DNA of 64,000 bases, taken from the NCBI GenBank assembly GCA_030737875.1, contig CM060912.1, forward strand, positions 884,887,199 to 884,951,198, given 5' to 3'. Source of the DNA: Allium sativum (Eukaryota; Streptophyta; Magnoliopsida; Asparagales; Amaryllidaceae). Shown here in pieces: positions 49,501 through 60,526 of the stretch (positions are counted from its first letter, which is position 1; each line of letters starts with the position of its first letter). The notes under the pieces were generated by a model that saw nothing but the letters and a program-made list of their open reading frames with translations, had not been told where the DNA came from and searched no databases. The position numbers and the translations under genes were made by a program.

Positions 49501-51101
49501 GAAAAGGTTGTCCTTGAGTCCGTTGTTTGTTGAGCGGCAAAGCTTAAAGTTCATCTCTACATTTGACTTTAGACCTTCCATTGACTTTGTACCCGGTTTG
49601 CTAGCATCCTTAGAGGTCAGACCAACCTTTTGGGACGAATTGGTGAGGCACAGCGAGATGACCCACAGTTGGTTGAGTTAGCAGAGAAGCTCATAAGGGG
49701 GAGTCATCGAGCCATCTCAGTAGGTATACCCTAGAAGATAAGGGTTGGTTACGTAGGGACGGTAGACTTTGTGTACCACGAGATGAGAACTTGAGGAAAA
49801 CCATTCTTGATGATGCACATCGTTCGAAGATGACCATTCATCCCGGCGGGGACAAGATGTACATGGACATGAGATGAGTTTACTTTTGGGCCGGAATGAA
49901 GAAGGATGTGGCCGAGTTTGTCGCTAGATGCTTGGTATGCCAACAAGTAAAAGCAGAGCAAAAGAAGCCCGGTGGGTTGCTTCACCCATTGGAGGTCCCA
50001 CAATGGAAGTGGGAGAGTGTCTGGATGGACTTTGTTGATGGGTTACCAAGATCGAAGAAGGGTAATACGGGGATTTGGGTCGTGGTAGACAGACTTACTA
50101 AGAGCGCCCATTTCATTCCCGTGAAGAGTAAAAGGACTACTCCAGGGTTAGCCTCTGTATACATTCGAGAGATAGTTCGTTTGGACAGTGTTCCTTCTAG
50201 CATAGTGCGCGATCGCGATCCTATTTTTACTAGCGAGTTTTGGAAGAGCTTGCAAGAGGCGGTAGGGACTCAGTTATGTTTGAGCACCGCATATCATCCT
50301 CAGACGGATGGCCAGACCGAGAGGGTGAGTCGTATTCTAGAGGACCTTTTGAGGCTATGTGTTTTAGACTTCGGAGGTACATGGGAGGAGCATCTTCCTT
50401 TGGTGGAGTTCGCGTATAATAGTAGTTTTCAGTCTAGCATTGGCACGGCACCTTTCGAGGCTCTTTATGGAAGGCCGTGTCATTCACTTACATGTTGGTG
50501 GGAATCTACGAATAAGATCTTGCTTGGGCCCGATATGATTAGAGAGACTTCAGAAAAGATTGATTTGATTCGAAGGAGGATGAAGACGGCACAAGATAAG
50601 CAGAAATCATACGTGGACAAGAGGAGGACAATTCTTGAGTTTGATATTGGGGACATGGTCTTTATCAAGGTGTCTCCATTACGGAATGTTGTTCACTTTG
50701 GGTCCATTGGGAAGTTAGCACCAAGGTTTGTAGGACCGTTTCCTATTAAGGAGAGGATTGGATAGATGGCGTATAGAGTGGAGTTGCCCGAGAGACTTAG
50801 TGGTGTACACGACGTACTCCATGTATCACATTTGAGGAAGTGCTTGCATGAGACCACAGAAGTGGTAGAGCCGAGCTTGCTTAGATATGTGGAGATAGAG
50901 CGTGATGCGATGATTTGACGAGCTCCTGCATGCATTCTTGGGTCGGAGATTAAGAAGTTGAGGAATCGAGAGGTCAAGCTAGTCAAAGTGCAATGGGGAG
51001 ATGATGAGAGCGACGCTACTTGGGAGACGGAAGAGAAGATGCGTTCATTGTACCCTTTTCTTTTCGAGGGTATGTCTTTTAATTTCTCCTTTATTGCTTA
51101 G
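49501..51101 (+). pseudogene. Element B integrase with chromodomain
   Basis: The HHCC zinc region is broken by stops (for example near 49730 and 49875), but D-D-A-H, I-H-P-G-G and C-L-V-C-Q-Q are readable. The catalytic core in the 49896 frame has M-D-F-V-D-G-L-P, R-D-R-D-P-I-F-T and D-G-Q-T-E-R, i.e. all three acidic residues. A stop at 50763 and another near 50918 interrupt the C-terminus. The chromodomain (V-K-V-Q-W, A-T-W-E-T-E-E, Y-P-F-L-F) lies at about 50925-51071, and the polyprotein ends at the TAG at 51099. The chromodomain supports chromovirus assignment. Confidence 0.93.
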
Positions 51102-51663
51102 CTTGTACTTGTTCTATCTTTAGCATGTCCTCTCGATAGTATATTTGACCTTTAGATAGGGTAGTCCTATGGTTGAAACATGTGTTTGAGACATGTTATG
51201 TATGGTGGATGCATGTGGATGCAAGTATTTGCTAGCGGTTGCTCGTGGATGCATATACACACACTTTAGGCACTAGATCAGCTCAGTCACTTTCATACTG
51301 CATATTGCATATAAATGGATGTATTTAGTAAAATGAATGTATATTGAATGTGTGTATCATATGGATGTTGCATTTAAATGAATGGTTGTGCACACTTGTA
51401 GTAATGATATGTATAGGGTTCTTTGCATACATGATGGATACATGGCACTATCATTATTTGCATTAAGGAGGTCGACTGAATTAGTGGACCACCTAATTTT
51501 GCATTAGTATACGGACATACACACACACACTATGCATATGTACATGAAAAGCATTAGAAATCTTTTAAGGACAATGAATGTTTGTGGATGGTGATTGAGT
51601 AGATGGATGATTGGATAGTAGGATACATTCTTCTTAACTTGGAGATTTCGGGGACGAAATCCT
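51102..51663 (+). other. Element B 3' untranslated internal region
   Basis: Non-coding sequence between the pol stop and the polypurine tract, with repeated TGGATGCA/TATGCATA-like words and a short CACACACAC run. It ends with GGGGACGAAATCC, shared with element A. Confidence 0.7.
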
Positions 51664-51678
51664 TTAAGGAGGGGAGAA
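51664..51678 (+). other. Element B polypurine tract
   Basis: TTAAGGAGGGGAGAA directly precedes the 3' LTR start TGTAACACCCCG. Confidence 0.9.
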
Positions 51679-54630
51679 TGTAACACCCCGTAATTTTATA
51701 ACATTAAAATTCACAAATTAAAGTATACTTAATTTTTAGAAGAAGAATTATGTGAAATGGGTTGCGCTATTATGTTCATCTCAAAATTTTGGGTCAAGAT
51801 AGACATTTGGTTTGCATGAAACAGATACCTTATGAAGATGTAATTAAGCCCTGAAGTTTGTATGCATATGAGAGAATTATATATATAGATATATATAAAG
51901 TTTAAATAAATAAATATTCCAAAAAGTTCAAAACAACAAATCAGGAGGGGGAACAGCCGAAGCGCACCATTTTTGGAGTCGACCCGAGCCTCGCTGGCTC
52001 GACTAGGGGTCGATCCAGGGTGTTTGTCTGTCAACCCATGGCCCGATTCGCGCTGATGCCTGATGTTGCATCTGAGTGGTCTTGATGATTTCTGGGTTAA
52101 TCTAAAAGCTCTAATCGATCCTAGACATCTATATATACACCTTAAGACCTAACCCTAATTCATAAAATATTATCTATGACACCATTATGCTGTCAAGCTC
52201 TCTCATAAACCCTAGCCGCCGCCTCAAAATAAATCTCAAGTGTTCATACACAATTCAAATCGAAGTTTAGAGCTTCAACAACAATTAAAGAAGATTAATC
52301 AACGTCAATTCAACGTTTCTGCACCAATTTCAATTCATTAATCCTTTTCTTAAGCAATGAAAGGTGAGTACAGTTATTTTCACAAATCTAATGGGATTAA
52401 AGTAACATGAAAAAGTTGTAAAAAGGATTCATATATATGTTTGTAATGAAAATCTCACCAAGTCTTCACCTTTTTGATTCATGTCATCATATGCATATGT
52501 TTCTATGTAAAGTTCATACCTTTTATCAGTTTTTTCATGTTGAGTCTTTTATTATGCCTCTATGCCAGTCTATATGCCTCTTGATTTCATGATGATGTTT
52601 TATTCCAATTTTCTATGAATTGATTCTCTCTTCTTACCCCTATTCCTTTTATTTGTGGATCTAGGCTACCTTCGAGCCTATATTAAAAATACGCGCGAAT
52701 GCGAATACGTGGGAACGATGTGGAATATTGGGAATATGGAAAATTTGGAAAATTGGATATTATTGGATATTTTGGATAATTGGATAATATGTGAAATTGA
52801 CATATTTGGGTATGAATTACATGGAATTGATGAAATTGCCTAAAATTGTAAATTTGTAAATGAGGCTAATTAATGTGTAATTAGTGACAATTTGGAATAG
52901 GCAATATTATAGACATGATTATATGTTTAATTGGATATATATGACATGAAAATTGGGTATGGGTGAAATACGATGTTAATGAACCTTTGAAACGAGTTAG
53001 GCGCAATTGTGACGTAAGACTGCCCGGAACCGCCTGGCAAATCCAGTGGTCACAATTGGATGTCTAATGTGAGAGGTCAAAGGAATGAATTATAGGCGTA
53101 ACGGTTAATGACACGAGGTTAGACCCAGTTTGTGGCGTACGACTGCCTGGAACCACCCGGAAAATCCAGCGGCCACAAAGTGTTCGGTCTAACGTGAGAG
53201 GTCATGCACCGTTCGTCATAAGAAATGAATTAAAGAATACTAACCATAATAAGACATGGGTATGGTTAGAGGGTTAAGTGGGGTGACAAGTAAATTATGA
53301 CATGTAAATATGGACTTAACCGGAATAAGATAGGACATGTAAATTATGACATGTAAGTATGGAATTAACCGTAGCATGTGTAAGACATGGACATTTAAAT
53401 TAAAATGGTTAAGTTGGAGAAAAACCTAGTGGGGACCAAGCATAGGTGGGTGGCTTGTGTCGAATGGGGACCCATTTCAACCAGTAACCCGTTTGAGTAT
53501 CTAATTGGGCCCGGTACTAGGCCGGGGTTTGGGCACGCTTACTGGGCTTGAATATAAGAGGTCAAAACATTAATAGCAATGGCAACGTAAGTCCAATGGG
53601 TTCATGTGCGTGCATGGGTACGGGCTGGTAGGTAAGACGTTGTTGCATCGTGTAGGTATGGCCGTGGATTTCATGTTGGTATCGGGGTTACCACTTTGGG
53701 GAGTGATACATGCCACTGTGGACCAGCACGGGTGCCTACGGGGTTTAGGGAGTCTATCGAATGGGTAAGGGTACGGTGGTAGGAGCAAGCCGGCACCTAC
53801 GATAGCAGTTAGGTACAAGTAACTACCAAGTTTGTCATGTGGGTATAGTTAAAGGGAAGGGATCAACCTTTAGTAAATAGAGACTAGTAGATGTGCGGTG
53901 TAATTAAGTAATGTGGTGTAACTTAGCAAAAGTGTGGTTTAATGAAATACATGTTGGTTGAGTTGGATAGTCCTTTGGGTGGTAGCCTGATGTTGACTTC
54001 GGTCTTCGGGGTTAGTACTTAGAGGGTTGTTCGCTTAGCCAAGGTGTAGGATTGTCTTAGTACTTAGGAACGGAATGATCTTGTCCATTCTTTTTGTCTA
54101 CCTTGTCTAAGTTGCAGCCATATCATGATGCCTATTTATGTCTTGGTCATTTACCTTACCTATTATTTATTAAAATTACTGGACTCGCCAGGCTTTATGT
54201 CTGACCCATTTGTTTCCACCTCTTTTCTCCCCCCCCCCCCCCCCCCGCTAGGTTTGCAAAGAGGTAATACTACAGCTTAGTGTCGATTTCTTTCAGTTGC
54301 TTGAAGAGAGTAGATGTATCGCTTTGGACACTCTCATCTTTATGGCTTTGCTTATGCTCAGTGGGGATTTATGCAATTATGTTATTTAAGTATTTGCTTC
54401 TTTATGTACTTTGAACTTTTTGGAAAAGACTATTGAACTTGTTGTAATGGTTTTGGAAACTACTTATGTAAGCTTATTTTGAGTTATGATGCTATGAAAT
54501 AAGTTTTATCTTCCACTTTGTTGTTTTATTTATTTGTTCTTGTAATTTATTTGTTCTATACAACAATAACGCTCCACGGCCATTGATGCATTACCTTTGT
54601 GAGTGACATTAATAGACATGGCGTGTTAAA
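51679..54630 (+). repeat. Element B 3' LTR (2952 bp)
   Basis: It is collinear with the 5' LTR once the solo LTR is removed, and it holds the intact target of that solo LTR near 53515-53525. A run of 18 C bases lies at 54229-54246, where the 5' LTR has a mixed pyrimidine stretch. The end reads TGTTAAA in place of the expected TTACA, followed by the GATCC duplication. Confidence 0.93.
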
Positions 54631-54635
54631 GATCC

Positions 54636-55708
54636 CTGAAGTTTGAGCAGTGGAACTGGGTGATTGGAAATTGATAGTGAAGAAGCTAGGGGAGTTTGGT
54701 TTTCTGGTGAGTTAAAACTGAATTTTTAATTTCTAATTTAATTAGTAAGATATTTAATAAAGTCCGAAATCCAATTAGTATACTGTTAAGAAGAAAGGAA
54801 ATGTTATCAATTGTTAATCTGGAGTTGAAAACCGAAAAGAGAAATTTCTTTGTAGAAACATTTTATGAATTGAAAATTTGTTGAGTTAAAAAATTTGGAC
54901 TTTATGTTGTTAGCTGCTCAAAAACCGGAAATATTAGAAAATAAAATTTATAGTATTTTTTTAACATAAACCCTTGTTAAGGGAATTCATTAGCTTATCT
55001 ATAAAATTCGGATTTTTCATAGGTAAGGATAAATCGAATGGAATCATTCGTATGGAGTTTGGAACCTCAAAAATCAATGAAAAGAAATTCAAACTAGGAC
55101 AAGTGCAAATTTAAAAGCTTGGTGAGTAAATATCACTCACCTTTTATTTAGAATTATTTTTATTCGTTAAAAATAATTGTTTGTTGCTTGTTTGAATGCT
55201 TTCTGGTTGTTTAAAATATATTATTAATTTAGGGTGACTATTATATATATATATATAATGGTTTGGTGGTTGGTTCCTGCAGTCTCATTAGCAGATGCCC
55301 GTGGTACCATTAGCGGATGATTACCTTATATGCCCCATGCTATGATAGTGGATGACCTTCTATACCATGATATCCTGCCTCGAAGCAGGATGGGTATTAT
55401 TCCTGTTGACTAACGTCTGTGGATGCAGGAAAAACAGGTTGGAGGGATCCAACTGGATTCCTCAAAAATATATTGTCTGTTTGTTTTTATGTTTGCATAT
55501 ATTGTGATATATGATGTGTTAGAAAACCTGAAATAAATAATTGGTTGTTTGTGTGTTTAAATATCACTGCGCTTAAATGTTGATATTTTAAAAATATCGA
55601 AAAATGAAATTTACAGAGTTAAAAGGGGAAATTCTATTTTTCTAAAATAGAATTTGAAATTTAATAGAATAAAAACATTAACTTATTTTAAAAAAATAAA
55701 AACAAATA
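54636..55708 (+). repeat. P left arm, inner segment
   Basis: It is the reverse complement of 56448-57444. It contains GGTGAGTAAATATCACTCACC near 55122, where the donor site sits in a perfect hairpin, and a smaller inverted repeat ATCCTGCCTCGAAGCAGGAT near 55371. The CAGGTTGGAGGGATCCAAC block is shared with family C at 36776. Confidence 0.9.
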
Positions 55709-56447
55709 GTTCTTTTATAAACGAAGTTTATAATTGAAGTGAAAAGAATTATCATTGGATAATTCGGAAATAAAAATACAAGTGTGAAATTAAAAAGGGA
55801 AATCTATTTCCAAAGTAGAAATATCGATTTCAAAAGAAGTTGAAATCGAGACTTGCTTAAGAATGAATAAAGAAAATTCAAATAGAAATTGAATATAGAA
55901 ATTCAATGGAGTTTAAATATTGAAATTCAAATATAGAATTTGAATTTAGAAAATATAAAGGAAATCCAAACATAGAATTTGAATATAGAAAGTGAAATGG
56001 GATTTGAATAAAGAAATTTTAAATATAGAATTTGAATATAGAAATTCAAATGGAGTTTGAATATAGAGAATTTAAAATAGAATTGAAATAAAATTTCAAT
56101 ATAGAATTCAAACAGAGTTGAAATGGGAAATGGAATATAGGAAATTCAAATAGAGTTGAAAGGGGAATTTGAATATAGAATTCAAATAAAGTTGAAATGG
56201 AAATTGAATATAGGACATTTAAATAGAATTGAAATGAAAGTTGAATATAGAAAATCGAAGATAAATAAATATATTACCGAGTCAGGAAAAATCGACAATC
56301 TTAGATAATCGAAAATATTACGTTGAATGGGGAAAACTGATTTGATATATATTTAAAATATATCAGAACGGAGTTGGATTTATTATAAACAAAATTTAAA
56401 ATGTTTATATATTAAATATAATTAAAACAAAATTTAAAATGTTTATA
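55709..56447 (+). repeat. P central spacer with purine-rich tandem repeat
   Basis: The 55860-56270 part consists of degenerate units of about 35 bp (GAATTCAAATAGAGTTGAAATGG, GAATATAGAAA). They are strongly purine-biased on the plus strand. At the right edge, AAAACAAAATTTAAAATGTTTATATATT occurs twice (about 56388 and 56424). No coding frame is present. Confidence 0.8.
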
Positions 56448-58478
56448 TATTTGTTTTTATTCTTTTAAAACAAGTTAATATTTTTATTCTATTCAAATTT
56501 CAAATTCTATTTTAGAAAAATAGAATTTCCCCTTTTAACTCTGGAAATTTCCTTTTTCGATATTTTTAAAATATCAACATTTAAGCCCAGTGATATTTAA
56601 ACACACAAACAACAAATTTTTTGTTTCAGGTTTTCTAACACATCATATATCACAGTATATGCAAACAAAAAAAACAAACAGACAATATATTTTTTAGGAA
56701 TCCAGTTGGATCCCTCCAACCTGTTTTCCTACATCCACAGATGTTAATCAACAGAAATAATACCCATCCTGCTCCGAGGCAGGATATTGTAGTATAGAAG
56801 GTCATCCACTATCATAGCGTGGGGCGTATAGGGTAGACATCCGCTAATGGTACCGCGGGCATCCGCTAATGAGACTGCGGGAATCCAACCACCAAACCAA
56901 TATATATATATATAATAGTCACCCTAAATAACTAATATATTTTAAACAACCAGAAAGCATTCAAACAAGCAACAAACAATTATTTTTAACAAATAAAAAT
57001 AATTCTAAATAAAAGGTGAGTGAGATTTACTCACCAGGCTTTTAAATTTGCACTTGTTCTAGTTTCAATTTCTTTTCATTGATTTTCGAGTTTCCAAACT
57101 CCACACGAATGATTCCATTCGATTTATCCTTACCTATGAAAAATCCGAATTTTATAGATACGCTAATGAATTCCCTTAACAAGGGTTTATGTTAAAAACA
57201 TACTATAAATTTTATAAATTGATTCTACAAACAAATTTCTCTCTTCGGTTTCCAACTCTAGATTAACAGTTGATAACATTTCCTTTCTTCTTAACAGTAT
57301 TCTAATTGGATTGTGGACTTTATTAAATAACTTACTAATTAAATTAGAAATTAAAATTTTAGTTTTAACTCACCAGAAAACCAAACTCCCCTAGCTTCTT
57401 CACTGTCAATTTCCAATCACCCAGTTCCACCGCTCAAACTTCAGGGATCGATCTCCCTATTTCAGCCCAGACCTTCTGCCGAACTCAACCCTCCTTTCTC
57501 CTCCCCTCAAACAGTGATCAACTTCCATCATTATACCCTAAATCAAAAGTCCGAACTCCTAGTTCCAGGTCAATTTGAACTCATGAACTTCTGATCGCGA
57601 ATCCCTCATACTCGAGTTCGAACCCTAAAATCACTGACCTGGAGTCGTCGCGACTCCTCCTTTTGATCGAACCCCTTCCTGACCTAGCGATGTTTGAACT
57701 CGCGATTCCCTTTCTGTTTCTTGAATGCGAGTGCCTCCTGCCTATGAGCGATTTAGTTTTCGTTTGATTTGGATTAAAGAAGTAGAAGGGGAGGATACGG
57801 GATTGATTTGGCAAGATGAGGAGCGACCATTTACATTCATGATGCTCGATCGATTTTATTTTTAGGAGAGATAAATGAAAAGAACAAGGTCATCGCTTTT
57901 ATTAGTAGAAGAAGCATGCTTAGAGTTGAAGGAATTAGGTCTGCGTTTTCAACAGTTTAGGTTAGGTGAATTACATACGCACTAATTTGATTTGAAATAA
58001 AGCAATTTTTATTTAATTTAAATAGATTCTGATTTGATTTCTGATTCGACTTCGAGCTTATTCGTTTAAAATATATCGGGGTTCATTAATTTAAACCATG
58101 AACCGCTGTTTTAACGAAACCACCGTTGTTTCAACAGTGTAACACTATTCTGAACTAACTGAATATATTTTGATATTTAATTTCAACGTTTATATAAATA
58201 ACCAAAATAAATTAATACAATATAATTTAAATTCAAAAACAAATAAATTCTTTGAAAATACATCATTATTCTCGTTTTTATATTCAATCAGAACTGACAC
58301 TGATCATCTGAATCATTTTGATTCAGTTTTAACTTCGATTTCAATATATTTCGAATTGACTAATTCGATATATTCTAAATTAAATTATATTCGATTATTA
58401 AATCGATAACTCAATATAAAAATTAATTTATATTATTAATTCAATATTTAAAACTGTTCAAAAATCCTGGTCATTACA
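56448..58478 (-). repeat. P right arm
   Basis: Inverted copy of the left arm, without the B insertion. The empty target of B is at 57445-57449. It ends CCTGGTCATTACA, followed by TTAAC. The open antisense frame of the left arm is partly preserved on the plus strand here (about 57730-57850). Confidence 0.9.
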
Positions 58479-58574
58479 TTAACTATCAGACTTCCTGGCA
58501 CTTGATTTGAGAAATATGAATACAGATGACGTATTAGTGTTGATTTTCGAGAGACGAAAAGTTTGGTCTTTACA
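58479..58574 (+). repeat. Family C LTR, terminal segment
   Basis: The LTR sequence resumes after P and ends GTCTTTACA, two bases before a primer site. It therefore belongs with 35216-39657. Confidence 0.65.
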
Positions 58575-58576
58575 TT

Positions 58577-58588
58577 TGGTATCAGATC
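58577..58588 (+). other. Family C primer-binding site
   Basis: TGGTATCAGATC matches the initiator tRNA-Met primer site except for the G to T change in the last positions. Confidence 0.75.
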
Positions 58589-60526
58589 TTAGGTTTGGCA
58601 AACGCCTAGGCTTGTATGGCATTATAACTCACTAGAGGTAAGGTTAGTAATACACTAGATTGAGTTCTGAGAGTATATATTATATATAAGAGCGCGTACT
58701 TGTTAATGAATACAAAATATTTTGTATTGGCTTGTTTGATTTGTTAAGTCTGATTTATGGATCTGAGTCAGTCGATTGATCATCGTTTTGATGAAGATTC
58801 TGAAATACTCGAACAAGTGATTTGATTCGATATTGTTTCCGAATTTGGTAAATGGAATAAGTTAACAAGAATTTACATATTTTATATATATAAAGAAAGT
58901 TTCCATAACTAAATTAGTTATATGGATGAGTTGGTTGTTAGGGAATGACGATATTAAATTATTATCAATTATTGGTTGAGTTATAGTTGTATCTGACTAG
59001 TTTATGGGTATTAACTATTGTGTTTGGATAAGCATAAATCTTATCCATTTGCTTACATGGGTTGGGTAGATTTATAATCAGGGAACATCAGAAGCAAACA
59101 TCTTGTGAATTCAGTTTCATGATTTGACTATGAGGCATCTGACGATGTTGGGTAAGAATTCAATGTAAATGAAGTTGTTTAAAATGAATTTAAACCAAAA
59201 ATATGCAAACGTAATTTATAAACGAGATTTATAAACATGAAATGGATTTGAGTTCAGAATGGAAGAGATTTGGAATTCCGGTAAGTTCGAAATGATTTTC
59301 AAAATTTAAAGATAAATTGGGGTTGGTTTGAATGTGTTTAAGGGTTTTAAATGATTTTGAAAGTTTTTTGATAGTGTTGATCTTGGTTTGGTCGCTGGAA
59401 AATAATGGTTATGAAGACTACAGCATTATAAGGATTCATTTTTGAGTTTCTGAGTAAGAACTTGCTACCATGGATGATAGTGTGGATTTGAATAGATTTA
59501 TGTTTTGAATCCAGATTATTTAAAATATAAAATTCGGGATGTCAATTCCGAAGATGCATATAGTTTATGTATTAGAGTTATATGATTTTGCATCTCAATG
59601 ATAAGGTGTTTGGTAGATTTCATCTAATTATGGGATGTAATGTTCGACATTTTTGTATAGTCAATATTTCCAAGTTGAAATTGAACGTTTGACCAGCATA
59701 TGTGAAAACATAAGTGAATATGTTCATAATTTATAACTTAACAAAGGTTAAATGAATTAGCTAAACTTAATTAAAATGAGTCGCATAGTGTCAGTTTGTG
59801 TTTTTTTGAATTGAAGTTTAAGTGATTGTATATGATCCAATATAAGTCGGAACTCTTTGAAACAGGAATCATCTAGATCTATTGGATTATTGTTTTCTAA
59901 TGGAAGAGAAAATTTTAGATTCGTCTTGTAGATTTTGAGATATGTCTAAATCAAATTTTCAGAAAAATCGGGGTTAGGTAGTTCGCGATTTAAAACAAAA
60001 TTAATTATGAAATCGAAATTAAAATATTCGAATTTGAGAAGCGATGAGTTCAAACTTGTTTTGAATTGTTGAACTAGTTGAGTTAAGGTAAGGTTTTTGA
60101 ACATTTTGGTGTATAAAACACTTAAGTACTTATTTGAATAAGTGTTGAATGGATTATAAACGTAAATGAAATCAATTTAGTTTATAATAAGAATTTAAAT
60201 AGGACGAACAATGGAAATATATTTTAATTGATTATAGAAAAGTGTTCGGAAGTTAAGTGTATGAACTTAAGTTATATAATGATTAATAACATGAAGTTAA
60301 AATTTATGAAATAATTTAGAAATGATATTAGTATAAGAATGATATACAAAATATAAGATGAATTAAATGATTGGGATATTAATAAACCAATTGGGAATGA
60401 ATACGTAAGATTTACGTATGTCGTTTTATTTTCTTTGTGGTTTGATTCAGATTTGAGTGCGTGATTTTGTTGAATCTAATACCAATCAGTGTTGGTATTT
60501 TTTACTTGATTCTTGACGACGAAGTT
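58589..60526 (+). other. Family C internal region (non-coding remnant)
   Basis: It starts with blocks resembling the G internal domain (CACTAGAGGTAAGGTTAGTAATACACTAG compares with TCGTTAGAGATAGGATTAGTAATATCC). No gag, protease, RT or integrase motif is readable. The rest is AT-rich without a long frame. Like G, this may be a non-autonomous element. No polypurine tract or 3' LTR was found before LTR D begins. Confidence 0.5.

Larger units (their letters stand above)
40679..54630 (+). mobile_element. Chromovirus-type Ty3/gypsy element B, nested in palindrome P
   Basis: It has a 5' LTR (40679-46635, including a 2979-bp solo LTR), an internal region of 5.04 kb and a 3' LTR (51679-54630). A perfect 5-bp target duplication GATCC flanks it (40674-40678, 54631-54635). 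The empty target survives in P's right arm at 57445-57449. Gag, protease, RT, RNase H, integrase and chromodomain lie in this order, defining a chromovirus. Tekay/Del is the most likely clade from the 3-kb LTRs. The coding region is broken by at least four frameshifts and several stops. It is homologous to element A throughout the coding part, but its LTRs differ, so A and B are separate families. Confidence 0.94.
39658..58478. mobile_element. Giant palindromic element P with LTR-like ends, interrupted by element B
   Basis: The left arm (39658-40678 continuing at 54636-55708) and the right arm (56448-58478) are inverted copies of about 2.05 kb around a 739-bp spacer. The left end reads TGTAACGACCAGGATTTTTG and the right end is its near-perfect complement, CCTGGTCATTACA. 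The flanks TTAAT and TTAAC fit a 5-bp target duplication with one change. Both arms contain LTR-like features: a GGTGAGT donor and the CAGGTTGGAGG block shared with family C. Two LTR 5' portions therefore seem to be fused head to head and inserted as one unit. Without B the element is about 4.86 kb. A foldback DNA transposon with chance TG/CA ends is the alternative. Confidence 0.8.
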
